A DNA stretch of 64,000 nt from Anarhynchus alexandrinus (lineage: Eukaryota; Chordata; Aves; Charadriiformes; Charadriidae): NCBI GenBank assembly GCA_008711295.1, contig VUYV01000004.1:7278577-7342576 (forward strand). The letters are read 5' to 3'. A program made the position numbers and the translations under genes. This document shows, piece after piece, positions 34,597-47,720 of the stretch. The notes beneath the pieces were generated by a model, which saw only the letters and a list, made by a program, of their open reading frames with translations, was not told the origin of the DNA and made no database searches. Positions within the stretch are counted from its first letter, which is position 1. Every line of letters begins with the position of its first letter.

Positions 34597-35238
34597 GGTT
34601 CACTGGAACTGGTGGCAAAGCTCCCACCACAACACACAACCCCTGAACCTCACAGGCAATGTTATCATACATGCACAGCCCTCTTCAGGGATCATAGCTG
34701 CACAGGGCGCCCTGATGCTGACATGTTGCAAATGCTGCAGCACCTCTCGCACTCTCTAAGGTCTTGCTGACGCTTTGGTTCAGTACTGACTCAGAGAAGT
34801 GCAAACCTGGAATTACTGGTGATGCTGTACATGCTTTTTTAGAGATGTGAATGCAATATCTGGTTTCTCTCTTGTTTACCTTGAGAGATATGCTGTGATC
34901 TTGGTTTAGGTGTTAGAAACTGACCAGGTTACACAGAAACAGGAATTAAACTCAACATGAGGAATAACAAAATACCAGCAGTCCAATCCTGAATATAGAA
35001 GTGACCCTTCTTTTCAGAGATGACAAGCTGGACAAGGGGGAGAAAGAAGTGTCTGTCATTCAGCGAGGACAGCAAAGGATCCCGACAGCAGAACAATGTT
35101 TCCATTGTTTTAACACAAGCTCTGCTTCTTCACTGAAAGATCCAAATGACAAGGACACTGAGGGTTTCTTTCTCTTTGCTGTTTGTTTCCCTAGTAACAA
35201 ATACACAAGCTGCACTGTTAGAATACCATCCTTTTCTC

Positions 35239-35258
35239 TTTTTTTTTTTTTTTTTTTT
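35239..35258. repeat. T20 homopolymer
   Basis: Twenty T in a row followed by AAGATAAAGG. No gene-derived body precedes it. Confidence 0.85.
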
Positions 35259-36136
35259 AAGATAAAGGCATGTCAAGGATGTATTCAGTGCTTTTAGTAG
35301 CAGGTTAAGGTTGCTTGTATGAATGAACCTCTGATACAGCATGATGTACTTGAAAGTACTGCCTGTTGTCCACTGAGGCAGTGGAATAACTTAAAACAAA
35401 AAGCATGGAAGAAATTAAATGCTTGCATCTCAATTTCTACACTATTTAGAATGTAAACTCTTAGGGCAAAGTCTGCTTTTCACAGTGGGACTCTGATCTT
35501 GATTAGCAAAGCAGATGTCATGGTACTACTACTACTAAATCCTCTGTAGTGTCTGAATTAGTCATATTATCACCAATAATCTAATGTGCACCATTTTAAT
35601 GGGACTGATTTTAACACTGACGACTCTTGCCTATGTTTCTGTTGCAAGCTTTGCATCATGAAACTTCTCTTTAAATATAATTCTGTAATAGGAGAGGGGG
35701 TGTTGCTGTTTCTTGATAAAACTGTTCTGAAAACAGGACTTAAAGCATGACAGGTAAAGGCAGGAAAGACCATTAAAGGCATCTAAATTGAGAAAGAATG
35801 TCAGGATCATTCCTTCCTTTGCTTCTTCAGGATATGTTAAGTCTCAAAAGTTTGGAGACTTTAACAATATTTAAAAACAAATTGATTGGTCTTAGAATTG
35901 TCAAGCTCCATGTTGTCTGTTTTAGCTGAAAGAAGACTACTGAAAGAAGGAATTATTTGTTTAAAACAAAAACAACTTCTTTCCTATATGTTTGCCATAA
36001 ATGTAAGCTTAGTAATGAAAAAAAAAGTTTGCTCTTCTCTTCCCATTTTCTCAGGCTTATAACATTGTGTTCTCCAAAATTCTCCAAGGAAAAGAAATAT
36101 GCGTCTATTTCTTGGGACATGGCAGCAGCTGGCTTA

Positions 36137-36187
36137 AAGAGTATAATAAGAGTATAATAAAGAGTATACTTAAAGAGTATAATATAG
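36137..36187. repeat. Short AT-rich tandem repeat
   Basis: About four degenerate copies of AAGAGTATAATA. Confidence 0.75.
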
Positions 36188-39100
36188 AAATAACTGACAA
36201 GATTAATATCAAACTTCTGATTATACAATATGAAAATATAGAACTATGCATTAATTGCAAACTTGCTTGTTGATAGGTTGTAAATTATACTAGTATTTGT
36301 CACAGCAGATTTTAGTTGTCTGGAACTTTCTGTATAGGGAGGTATTTTGGGCGAACAAATAAATTAGTATCTTTTCATTTGGGATGATTTTTGAAGCCAG
36401 TAGGAGTAAGTATTAAACTATACTACATGTGCCAATGTAAAACCTACGAACCCAGAGAAGATGCAGTGAAGCTATCGCTGCAGTGGATCAGGGAATATCA
36501 AATGATATGATCAGCTGTCCTGAAATACTTTGACATCTCAAGCTATCCTCAAGCAGAGAATAGGCAAGAGGAAATTGTTTGGGGGCTATGAATCAAATTT
36601 GTATCATGACTTTTATATGATGTAGACATCCGCTCATATACATATAAATGGATGTGAGGTGGGAAAAAATCTGTATCACCCAACTCTAGATACCTGTTTC
36701 AGGAGTATATATATTCTCTAATCAGAGGGCTGCAATATACACCACTGGAGGGTGATTTGTCATCTGCAAAATCTGAATTGCTCTTTTTATTCCCACCATC
36801 ACTGTGGAAGTGCTACTTTTATATCTTGTGTGACTTTTGAAATAGCGAAACCAGATGTTAACTAAACTGTTCTAATATTCAGATTGACAGATATACAAGT
36901 GTCCTACCTAAAGCAGAGAAGTTCACCAGGGAATTAGCCAGCATACAAGCCCTTCAGGCTTCAGCATGCCTTAGTAGCTAGGTTAAATTATATATTTTTT
37001 TTCCTGAATTTGGTTTTATAATACTTAAATATCTAGTGTCACTAGAAAAATCTAGACCTTTCGCTGCAGGATAATAGTAGTAGGAGCTTATAAGCGTTCA
37101 GGTTTTGTGGTATACTTCTTTTGGTCTTTAAATAAAAATTTAAGGCCCACAGAAAGAGTCATCTTGATATGAGCACAGTAATGAAAATTATGATTGCAAG
37201 AACAAGTGTCAGCCATACTTATTAGTGAAAACTGTTTCTTTTATTAGCCATGCTGTGGAGAGAAAGAGATACAGGATCCATGAAGCTCTGACTGTTCTCA
37301 GAAGCAGAGGCAGCTTCAGGGACTGCGAGCAGCTACTTGCCTAGCTGGGTAAGTGGGGAAGCCCTGCAACTGGTTGTTTCTGCTTTTCCTGCTAGCTGTT
37401 ATTGGATCTGCAGAAAGTCTCTCAAGAGACTCAAGAGCAGAACAGACAATTGCAGTGTGTGAATACGTGTGCGTATCTCTCTATATAAAACTAACAAGGG
37501 TGTTTTTCTAATGGGAGAATTTATAACAATGTTGCATTTGTGTATGTATCTGGCACAGTCAATAACAACTTCTGGAACAGTAGGATTCCCAAATCAGGAC
37601 CTAAAGGTGAGATACAGTAGAAATGAAGTCCTAAAATTGGGGACACAAGTGTTTTGACTCATTGTGATATGCTTTAGACTGCTACAAAAGAAGATTCAGG
37701 ACTAAAAAACAGTACCAAAAGTATACATTAGAAGGTCTTTCTATTTTAATTAAAACTGTAGATTTAGCCAGTACATTATATCTCTCAGTCCTAACTCGAC
37801 TTCCAAATCTTACCAACCATGGGCGATCTACCTCAGGTTTCTCTAGAGTGTCTAGATTATATCCAAAGACAGAAAAGACAGAAGTATTCTGAACCCCAAT
37901 AGTGGTTGGGCAATTCTGAATACAGAGAGGGCTACGTTGTGCCTCCAGCAAGATACATTGAGATGGTAGACAAGAATCAGGCTGCACTTTACCATGAGAC
38001 TGGAAATGGTATTATCAGTTTTGCAGCTATTCACTCCTGGTAAGTAAATTACACAGTACAGTGGAACATTTGAATTTCTATTTAGCCTGCAAACAGGAGT
38101 GCCAACACAATAAACCAGCACAACAACATATACAAACTAATTGCACTTTATGAGGACCCTAGCATTTTAAAGCACAAAAGCAGATGCTAGCATGTGTTGT
38201 CTATATTCAGCAGTAAAAAAAGCAGGACACATTTCTCTGAGGCAAACGGAAAAGGTAGTAGAATAAAAATAACTGCATAACCTCTTCAATGTACACATAC
38301 ATATTATAAAATCTACCTTTATATATGATTGTTACCTGTTTCATGCAGCTATAGACTCCTTGGCTAATTATTGGTGAGCTATTACTCATCTGAGAAGTTA
38401 AACCTGTGTTTTGTGAGCTGTAGAAAAGCAGAGGTTAATTTTCTGTTGATACCTGTTTTGTATAAACACATTCTGCATATGCTTGCCTATATATGCAAAC
38501 CAGTTGGCTAAAGGCAGGGATTCAAACTTTTTCTGGTTTAGTTTTGCTTGGTTTCTTTTTTTTATTATTTTTCCTTCCTTCAAGAGGTGTGTTTCTCATC
38601 TTAAAACCTAGACTTATATCTCCATCCTCATTTTATATCCTGTCTGGATTAGGGCATCCAGCACAAGCATATTCTACCATTTCACGGATAAATAGGGCCA
38701 AGGGGATTACTGTAATCACGTGGTACAACTCAGAAGAACAACAAGAAGCCACGTGACTGGTGATATTACTTGTCATTTAAATCAGAACATCCCTTAGGAA
38801 AACATCCTAGAACATCCTGTCTCTACAAATTGTTAATTCCTTGTTTCAGTCATTAATTACTCTCATTGACATATATATACATCTTATTTCTCCCTTGAAT
38901 GTGTTTAGTTGTATCTTTCAGCTGTTTTTTCCTTCATCCGTAAGACTGAGGAGACAATAGGACTCACCGTAGATATAAGAGCAAATCATCCTTTTGAGTA
39001 ATAGCATTTTCTAAAGCGAATGTTTCAAATTTTAAGTTGTCTCTGTATCTCTTCTTGGATCCTTCTCTGAGTTATCAAATGACTTTTTGAACTATGTATT

Positions 39101-42100
39101 CCAGGAGCGATTTTGGTTCCTGTCAAACACAGGACTGTTTTTTTTCCTATTTAGACAGTCCGATGATCATAACTGTTTGGTTAATTGCCAGGCATTCAAC
39201 TGATTCTTCATTAGGATCCCCAAAGACATTTCAAAATTACTGTTCCCACTTGAAGAACATGAGCAACTGCCTATTTCCACCTTTCTTTCTAAGCAAGCAG
39301 GTTTGCAAAGTTTAAAGCCCAGAGACGCCTTACAGAGAGGGAAACAAAATCTTGATGAGTCTATTACCTTCCCTGAATTACAAATAGAATTTCGGCTACA
39401 TTGGAGACACTGAGTTGAATTTATTTTTTTTTTAAGTTGTTACACCACTTTCAATAACTTACTAGGAACATATAGTAAAGCTTCTCTAATAGCTTAAATG
39501 CAAATTAGATTTGAAAATCACTGATATTTAAGAGAATATAAGCAAAATGGACTTCTGAGAACAGATAACGGTAATTGGCCTAATAAAAATGTTAGGCCAC
39601 CCCACAGATCCCATCTTATAGACGTTTTTAGATAATAATAGACTATACAATGCTAGGAAAATATATTTCTGTTACCATTAATCCACTATTAATCCATCAG
39701 CTTCACAGCAACAATTTTAAGATAGTTAGCTGTTTGAATAAACAATATATGAAAGATAAAATGAGTGCTACAGATGTTTAACTTCTGTTTTTTCTACAAG
39801 CAGTACCATTTTGCTGATCATGTGTTATACAAATTTAACCATTCTTCAGTTGAAATAAGCGGGAATGTGACTGGCCTGTTCATAAATGCCATGACACTTT
39901 AATGAAGACTTCTGCTACTGAAAATCTTATAAGGGGAAAGCAAAAAAGAAGTTAGCTAATAGATTGTAAAAACATTTTCAGCTCGTTAGTGTTTTCTCCT
40001 GAATTGGTCAAGACATACGATATCAAGTTAAAAGCTTGGCTACATTCAGGCGGTATCTCTTGTTAAGAATGAGCAGCAGGTCACCTGGGTTTTTTCAGAG
40101 GTGAATCAGAACATAAATTTCCTTAGTAAAGCTATACTCTAGGAAAATAAAAATAGATACCTATTTTGATTAGGAGAATTGACTCCCTGTGGTAACCAGC
40201 CCATTGTTTACAGGGCAAAATGCAACAGGGCAGGGTAAAACTTCAAGGCATCACATTATTCTCTAGAATTATACGAAGACATATTATTGAAGAACTTTTT
40301 CTTTTTTGCAATGTTGAAATGACTACACAAAGTGAAAAGTAAGCTGGCCATGGACATTTTCTATTAGAGAAGGGCAAAAATAAAAGGTTTTACTGTAATC
40401 AGTATGAGTCTAGTGTAACTTTGAAACTGAACAAGAAGGAGATGGAAGAGGAGATCAGTAATAACAAGAAGAAAATGTAGATGTTCTGTACCTATCAGAA
40501 CACAGGATTGTACACTATAACTTGACACTGCAGGCAGGCCTAACTGATGAATGTCTTTTTAATAACTTATTGAAAAATTGTTTAAATGCACACTGGAAGG
40601 AGAATGTACAGAGCAACTCCTGTCTTCCTGTCCTGCTCACTGGGATTTTTACTGTATTAAATTCACTGTGGTAGCTGCTAGAGCTGCCTCTGCTGTTTTA
40701 TTACTTATATTGATACAGCTGATTCTGTAAGATTAACCCAAGGGCCTTATTTGCCACCGAGTAATTTTTCCCTCCTGTTAATCTTTCCTTCTTACTTTTC
40801 CTGAAGTCACTTAATTTCATAAAGCCTCAGAGAACGCAACTAAGCCTAAAGACTAGTTTTGCGTCAGGAAAGAAGCATCACTGATTTTTATTTTTCTTGA
40901 TCAGATTAGCTGTAAGAGTTTCATTCGTGGGTTGGAATTTATATATGAACTCTATACCCTATCTGTACCAGATATTTCTGGATTTTGTTTTCTCCAATGC
41001 TATCTCAGTAACTAAGTGAGAAGCGAACAATCCTCTTAAAGCTGCTGAAGGATTTACAAACAAAATATCATGTAACATTTTCTTCAGCTGGGAAGATGTG
41101 GCTGGTACTGTACTGGCTCCATCTTGTGGCTAAATCTGTACCGATTTTTTTATAACAGGTTGATTTTTCTTACCATCATACTTATATAAATATTGATAAA
41201 TAAATGTGTGAACTTCCTCTATAAATTTTAGAACAAATGGGTCGAATGTTTCTGGTAATAGAGAAATAGGGAGAAAGACAAGATTAGCTCAAGCAAACAT
41301 TTCCTGTTTCCCTGGGTAACACCATTAATCATAGTATTTGATTACACCCTCCTCGTTACTGTTAGAGAAGCCTCGGCCAAGCATAGTGAGAAGAAACGTC
41401 TATCAGCGCTTTTTAACTCTAACCTGCAGTAATGTTGCTGTTCAGTATTCAGTTGGTGTGGCCAGTGAAGTAACCTGCCACTTAGCTTCAAGAATTGCCT
41501 AGAATTTCTACCAAAATATAAGCACAGATGAGTGTTGTTTATTTTGGCAGCATTTTTTTTTTCTGTCCTAAACCAAATATTTTTCAGGTGATTGTCATTA
41601 AATAACATGTTAGAATTTGAATGAAATAAAATGCAGATACCTTTCAATCAATGTCTTGCCTGTAGAGCTCTTCTGGGCACCCCTGAACTAGAAGTGGTGT
41701 ATTCGGTAACTGCCCTGGTTTGACTGCTTGACCACCCAAACAATGAACTCAGCATAGAAAAGGACAAAACACACAGCAGAAGTTACAGAAGGCCGCCAAC
41801 ACCTGGACTCACTTGGCCACATAGCCCAGCAAGTCCCTTGTTCATATCCCAGTAAGTTCATATTTTAGTGTAGAGCACAACTATGTATTTTCTTCAGACT
41901 GCAAAAAAAGTTAAGTAGTTCACATTTAGCACCTTCAGTGTTGGCAGCAGGAAGGCCATGAGCTGACAGGGTATGCTGGATTTTCTGTTCTGTTGTGTAT
42001 CAGCTTGTATATTACTGGATAGAGCTTCTAACGGTCACGCTAGAAATTGCATTCATCTCTCTAAAATATTGTCAGAGATGCAAGATTGCAGAGATCAAGA

Positions 42101-44416
42101 GAATACAAATTATGTTTCCAGAAACTGGTACAGAGTTGGTTACTGGGTACATGACAGGATAAGGCTAGCTGCACATGTATTTTGGCAGTCTTGATATGAA
42201 ATATATATCCCCTGATCCACATGACATGGAAACAAAGAAAATGCCTGTTTCCAAGGAGTTGGAGGCCCCAGCAAAATATGCCTGGCAAGAGCAGTCTCCT
42301 TTGCTCTGTCATATAGAGCATCCATGATATCCAAAGGTGAGTGACAAAGCAGCCTTACCTTGTAATCTAAATGCCAAGCTGGAGCACATATTCCATAGCT
42401 AGAATTCCATTTTATATCCCCTGCAGATGTGCTCAGAACTCTAAAAATAAGTGCAGGTTTGCAAGATTGACACATAGTGAGTTAATAGTATCAAAGTCTC
42501 ATTTTTTCTGGTGTATGTCATATGCATTTCATGAATCAAATTTGCGCATAGCTGCGCTAGAATTTTATATGAAGAATTCCTTGATAGATTTTTGTACCAC
42601 GCAAAAATATTTGCATTAAATAGGTGTGTTTCTTGGTCAGAAGGCACATACACACTGTGCTATGTACTATGCCATACAGCTATGGAATAGTCTGTTGACT
42701 CAGTCTGTTCTGCTCTGGTACCTACATGTTTGTCAAAATGTTTTCTGACCCTGGCACAGTCACCAGTGTAGCTTGCAGCCCAGTGAGGCAGCCCAGGGAA
42801 GAGGACAGGAGAGAAACGGAGTGGCTGGGCCATTGCAACAGGGACTGGGACCTTCTTTTCAACCACAGCATGGTTAGCATTTTAAATGACTGGAACAAGG
42901 GTGGGAGGAAGCTATAAAAGGCTATCTTACATCTGCTTGAGACAGCAGCATCCAGACCTAAGCATGGAAGTTACCAAGCTTATGTCATAGTGTGCAACAA
43001 CAAATACTTAAAATAAAGACAGAGGTAATGCTGCTGCTTCATGTTCTGCAGTGGACCAGGATAGAACATTGGCTGGAAATACAGGGATGAAATGCAACTA
43101 TTGCAATGTCACCTCAATCAGTATCTAAGTTTTGGAGAGGCTGGCAATCAGGTATATCTTACCCACACTGCCTGTGGGTCAGGTTCTTCAGCATCTTTTT
43201 CTGCATCAGTGTATTCAAAAAAAGTTGCATCAATGCTGGCAGACCATGCAAAATAGCTGGCAAAGGTGCACTTGCCCTTTGATTTTTTGAAACCCACTTT
43301 TCATCCTGGGTTTGCTTTTGTACTTCCTCATATCCCTGTCAAGATCCTGTTCAGCCATCCTTTCTTGCAAGAGCTTCAAAAATATCCACGTTCCAGTGCC
43401 TCATTTCTGGGGTATCTCAAACCTTTAGGCTCTACAAAAAAGTCCCCTGAGACCTCTGCGTGGCTCAGTGAGGTACAGGACAGGAGAGGACCAAACTAGC
43501 TACTCTGGCAGGAGCACACAAGCACAAGTCAACTCACATTTAATCAGAAAAGCGATATCTGCTTTTTTGTCAGCTCACAGAATTATAGAGCAGACAGAGT
43601 ACCTATCTGACCAGGGTGCAAAGCAGTGCATGGAAACCACTGCCTTCAGAATAACTATTGGAGCCAGCAAGATGCCCTGAATGTTAGTATCCAGAAACTT
43701 CCTGCAAGACACTTTGCTGCTGCTACAAACAAGATTTTGCAATCCCTTGGGTATTATTACAAGAGAGAAATCAAGTCATGTATAAGCAGGGATTTAAAAA
43801 CACAGCAACAGCTTAGTAAAGTTATTTTTTCATGTTATCAAGCTACAATACTGTTTTCTCTCAGTCCTTTATCTTGAATTGCTCTTTTGATACTTATGTC
43901 AGTGTGTATGAAGAGGGGTGGACAGGTATGGAGACATGAAGAACAGATTGTACAAAGTTTGACAATCATAACTAGCATAATAATCATCATTAATATTTAT
44001 ATTAAGAAAGTACCTGGTGCTTCACTTTGCTTCTGTGCTTCATTCCCTAACATGGTGGTGTGCTTTATTCGTAGGTGGTTGGAATTGCTTGGACCCACAC
44101 CAGAAACTGGGGGAAAAAAGGGAATAATGATCAACTCAATCCCCACGCAACAAAATTTTCTTTTAATCCTCATTTCTACTAGCTTGACCAGTCATACCAC
44201 ACACCCACTGTGAGACTCAGCCTGCTTTAAAAGAATAAATAAAAAAAAAACCACCACACAAAAAAACCACCAAAGCTTACCACATAAAACCATAAATCAT
44301 TCACGAACAGTTTCAGAGGTATGTTCCTGCTCTAAACTGTTGCTAGGTTAGCCTTTGATAAATATTGGAGCTATAATTCCAGAAGATTTATATGATATTT
44401 TTCAGAGCACTCTAGG

Positions 44417-44432
44417 TATTATTATTATTATA
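44417..44432. repeat. (ATT)5 microsatellite
   Basis: TATTATTATTATTATA. Confidence 0.8.
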
Positions 44433-44514
44433 GATTTTGCTCTTTAATCACAATGTTTAACTGTCATTCAGCAAGGTTTTTATTTATATAAATGATATTC
44501 ATGGCAGCTTTCCA

Positions 44515-44528
44515 CCAGCAGATGGCAC
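44515..44528 (+). promoter_or_regulatory. CTCF-like core motif
   Basis: CCAGCAGATGGCAC fits every position of the degenerate core CCASYAGRKGGCRS. It lies in the YPEL1–MAPK1 intergenic interval, a plausible place for a boundary or loop anchor. Occupancy cannot be judged from sequence. Confidence 0.4.
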
Positions 44529-45308
44529 GACTACAGACCATAATCATTCCAACAGTTCTACAGTTACTGGAATGGGCAGGAGAGCTTTGAAGCACACAGG
44601 TCTAAGCTACAGTTATGCTTTTCCTTTAACAGCTTTTATTTGGATTTTCATGGAGGCAAGGTTTCTAGTGGGAGGCTGAATAAAAAAGTATTATTATATC
44701 TTTTCTAGGGCTAAGCTTATCCTGGTTCTTTTTTCTCTCTGGAGACTATATAGCCCTGTTGCTGAAAAATTTGACCTGTAGACAAACTTAATAGCAAAAT
44801 GGCTTTCTGTTTCTAGAATATAGATTGTCTGAATGTGTAAAATCCAGTGCTTGAAATGTGCAAATAGATAGTGCAAGAAGAATGAGAGCTTAGCCCAGAA
44901 GCAGGAACAGCACAAACTGTGGTGGTGCCAGGAAGGGTGGCCTGTACAGCAAGGAAGGGTTCATTGTTTGCATCTCTGCGGTAGCTAAAGACCCTGAACA
45001 AATGTGAATGACATTCTTTGCTCCCAATATTTTCCAATCAAAACAGAAAAAAGGATGTTGTGAGGGGTAGCGCCCTGTATAGCCTACAGGCAACGTGACT
45101 GAAGTACTGGTGAAAACAAAAGTGAAAGGGTATACTCCATGGCTAAATTTCTGACTTCGTCAGTTACTGTATTTCTTAAGACCTGAAAAAAAAAGCGGTG
45201 TAAGGCATAAGCAAGTAAGAACTAAAGATCTACATTCTCCTCCTCTTCCTTGAGTATTCAGCCCCATGCAGTCCAGATATAGTCCAGGTCACCACATCTT
45301 CATTGCTG

Positions 45309-45369
45309 TCAGCAGGGGTTGGACCAGGTGACCTTCAGAGGTTCCTTCCAACATGAATTTTTCTATGGT
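45309..45369 (+). mobile_element. CR1 LINE 3'-tail fragment
   Basis: CAGGGGTTGGACCAGGTGAC, the 'ttcagaggttccttccaa' block and a TTCTATGG end match the last ~60 nt of CR1, sense plus. It is short and diverged, so it is an old copy. Confidence 0.75.
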
Positions 45370-47694
45370 TACCTTCATTAGCTGGGCGTACATTTGACAA
45401 AAGCTAGCATAATATTGCAAAGAATTACAGAAAGTTTGTGATGGACTGCCTGTTCTCCGGCTAAGGCCAGGCATTAATCTGACCCTAGGGACTACCTTTA
45501 AGTCTGAAAGGACTAAAGAAAAAAATAAAACAACAAGAAAATAACAGATTAAAGGAGACAACAAATGGAAAAAAGGAAAATCACTGCAAGAGCATACCAA
45601 GAGCACCTCTGACTGCGCCCTTTACTTCCTGAAGGAGACAGGGCACTGGGTTAATCCAACTTTTGGGCTGGTGTAATAAAACTAACATGGCATCAGAAAA
45701 AACACCCAGTAGCATTGTAACTTCTGCTAACTACCGAGCCCTGGAAGTTGACAGCCCATGGTTTAGTTACCAGCAGAATATAGGAACTGTGTTTATAGGA
45801 GAGCATGAGCTAGGTTTACATTACCTAGTTTCTTCAAGCTTTTTAGATATTAGCTAGCTCTTCACTGCCTAAGTAGGTGCAAAGGGCATACAGATATTTT
45901 TATTATCCCGGAACAGGCCATAGAGAGAGATTGTAATTTTTACTAGTTTACCTGAAGATTATTTTATTCTAAAGACATTTCAGGGCATGGAAGGGTGCGC
46001 GCCAAAAGAAAAGCAAATGATGTTTACCCCTCCTCCAAATTCAAGTACAGTTAGCAGGCAATAGCAAGGCAGGATCACTGAAATGCAGTCACACTTTTTT
46101 TCACAGTGAAAATTACTAGGTGATCAAGTGATTTATAATTCAAGTAAAACCAAAATATACACATGCCAAATTTCAATAATTTAACACAGAAATGTCATCA
46201 TTAATCCATTCTCAGTGCGAGTGAATGCCGAGGCAATAATTGAATATTCTGAATAAGCACCTTAAGAGCTGAAATGGACTCTCCTGGTTAATTAATTGCT
46301 ATCCTTGTTTGAGGAGGTGTGTGGCAATTTGCGGATAGAAATGTTTATACAAGAAATGCCACAGGCTCCATTGTTGCTGCCCACCTCTCTACCCACAAAA
46401 ACCGCCTGGGTTATAACCACCACCTTCAGACAATCTCTGTTGCACGCACGAATTTCATTCATTCAAGAACATTGCTTCTGAGACATTTTTGTTTTTTAGT
46501 ACCTGTTTGCTTGGGGCTTTTTGTCAGAGGTTCCATTCAGTAGCTATCATGGACATGGCATTTTATTTTGAAAAGGGTTGTATTTGTTTTCAGTATGTTT
46601 ATTCTTTGAACTAAGTGTTTAGTTTAATATGCTTGCTGTAAATAAACTCAATTACCCCTTACAGTAAAAGGCCACAAACTACTGTGTCACAGCTCCTGCT
46701 TTGAGAAACAGTTTGATCTGTGTTAAGTGGAACTGTTTCCAGATAAATGTTTCCATGTGGTATTTGCCTCTTAACACACTTAAATACTTTGAAAAGAATC
46801 AGGCTCCCAAAGACTGTATGTAGCAGTTGCAGGGAAGGAGATTTAAAGGGAAGAATAAGGTGAGGAATTATGGGAGCATTTGAAAGCTGAGAAGCAGAAA
46901 TATTACCATATCCAGGCATTGAAAGTCATGAGCAACAGGGGAAGGTCATTTCTTTCTCCACCGAGTTTAAAGGATTGATTTGAAGAGAAAGCAATTTTCT
47001 TAATTACTTAACAGAAGTACAAAGGGAAGCTGTAGTCAAAAATACATGGGTTAATACAGGCACTTTCAACAGACTGACTATGACTGGCAGTATCTGAAGT
47101 AGAGTGATGAAGGCGTCTGGCCCAACTATCGGCTGTCTGTGTCTTGAAAGTGGAGGGCAAATTATTTGTTCTTTGCTCCTTTATTTGGTGCTGTTTAAAC
47201 TCTGAAAACAGCTAACACCATTAGACAGCATCACATAGCATTTTTTTGGCTCACCAGTTTCTTTTAAAAGAGCTACAACTCTTCCTATTGGCTTTTCCCC
47301 TTCTGGGCAGTTTCAGAACTCCAAACTAGATGTTGTGCAAGTGCTGCATGACTGCCAGTGGGTGTCTTTAGCCTGTTCCCTTCAAATAACTGTACTTGCA
47401 CTGCAGATCACTAGGACAATTCTTTTTAAAAATCAGTGCAAAAAATGTTTGCTAAACCTGGGCAGTTTTCTAAAAATAGTTTCTTCCAGATTAGCATGCT
47501 CTTGATGACTGTCACCACAACACACAAGGAAAGCAAAAAAATCTGTTCTGATTTATCTCTCTGTCAACTCCATTGTACAAAACAAAGCAAGCACAGGCAA
47601 AGGTGCTTGCCAAGGTTTTTATTACTGTCTCACAAGGAAGTGTCATTTGCCTAGCAAAAAACTCAACCCTGGAATAACTACCAACAGTTCTCAC

Positions 47695-47720
47695 AAAAAA
47701 AAAAAAAGAAAAAAAAAAAA
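47695..47720. repeat. A-rich tract
   Basis: Two runs of about 13 and 12 A are separated by G. Confidence 0.7.

Noticed and set aside
41700..41850. TGCCCTGGTTTGAC, similar to the start of the solo LTR
   Set aside because: The similarity stops after about ten bases, and there is no LTR end or target-site duplication.
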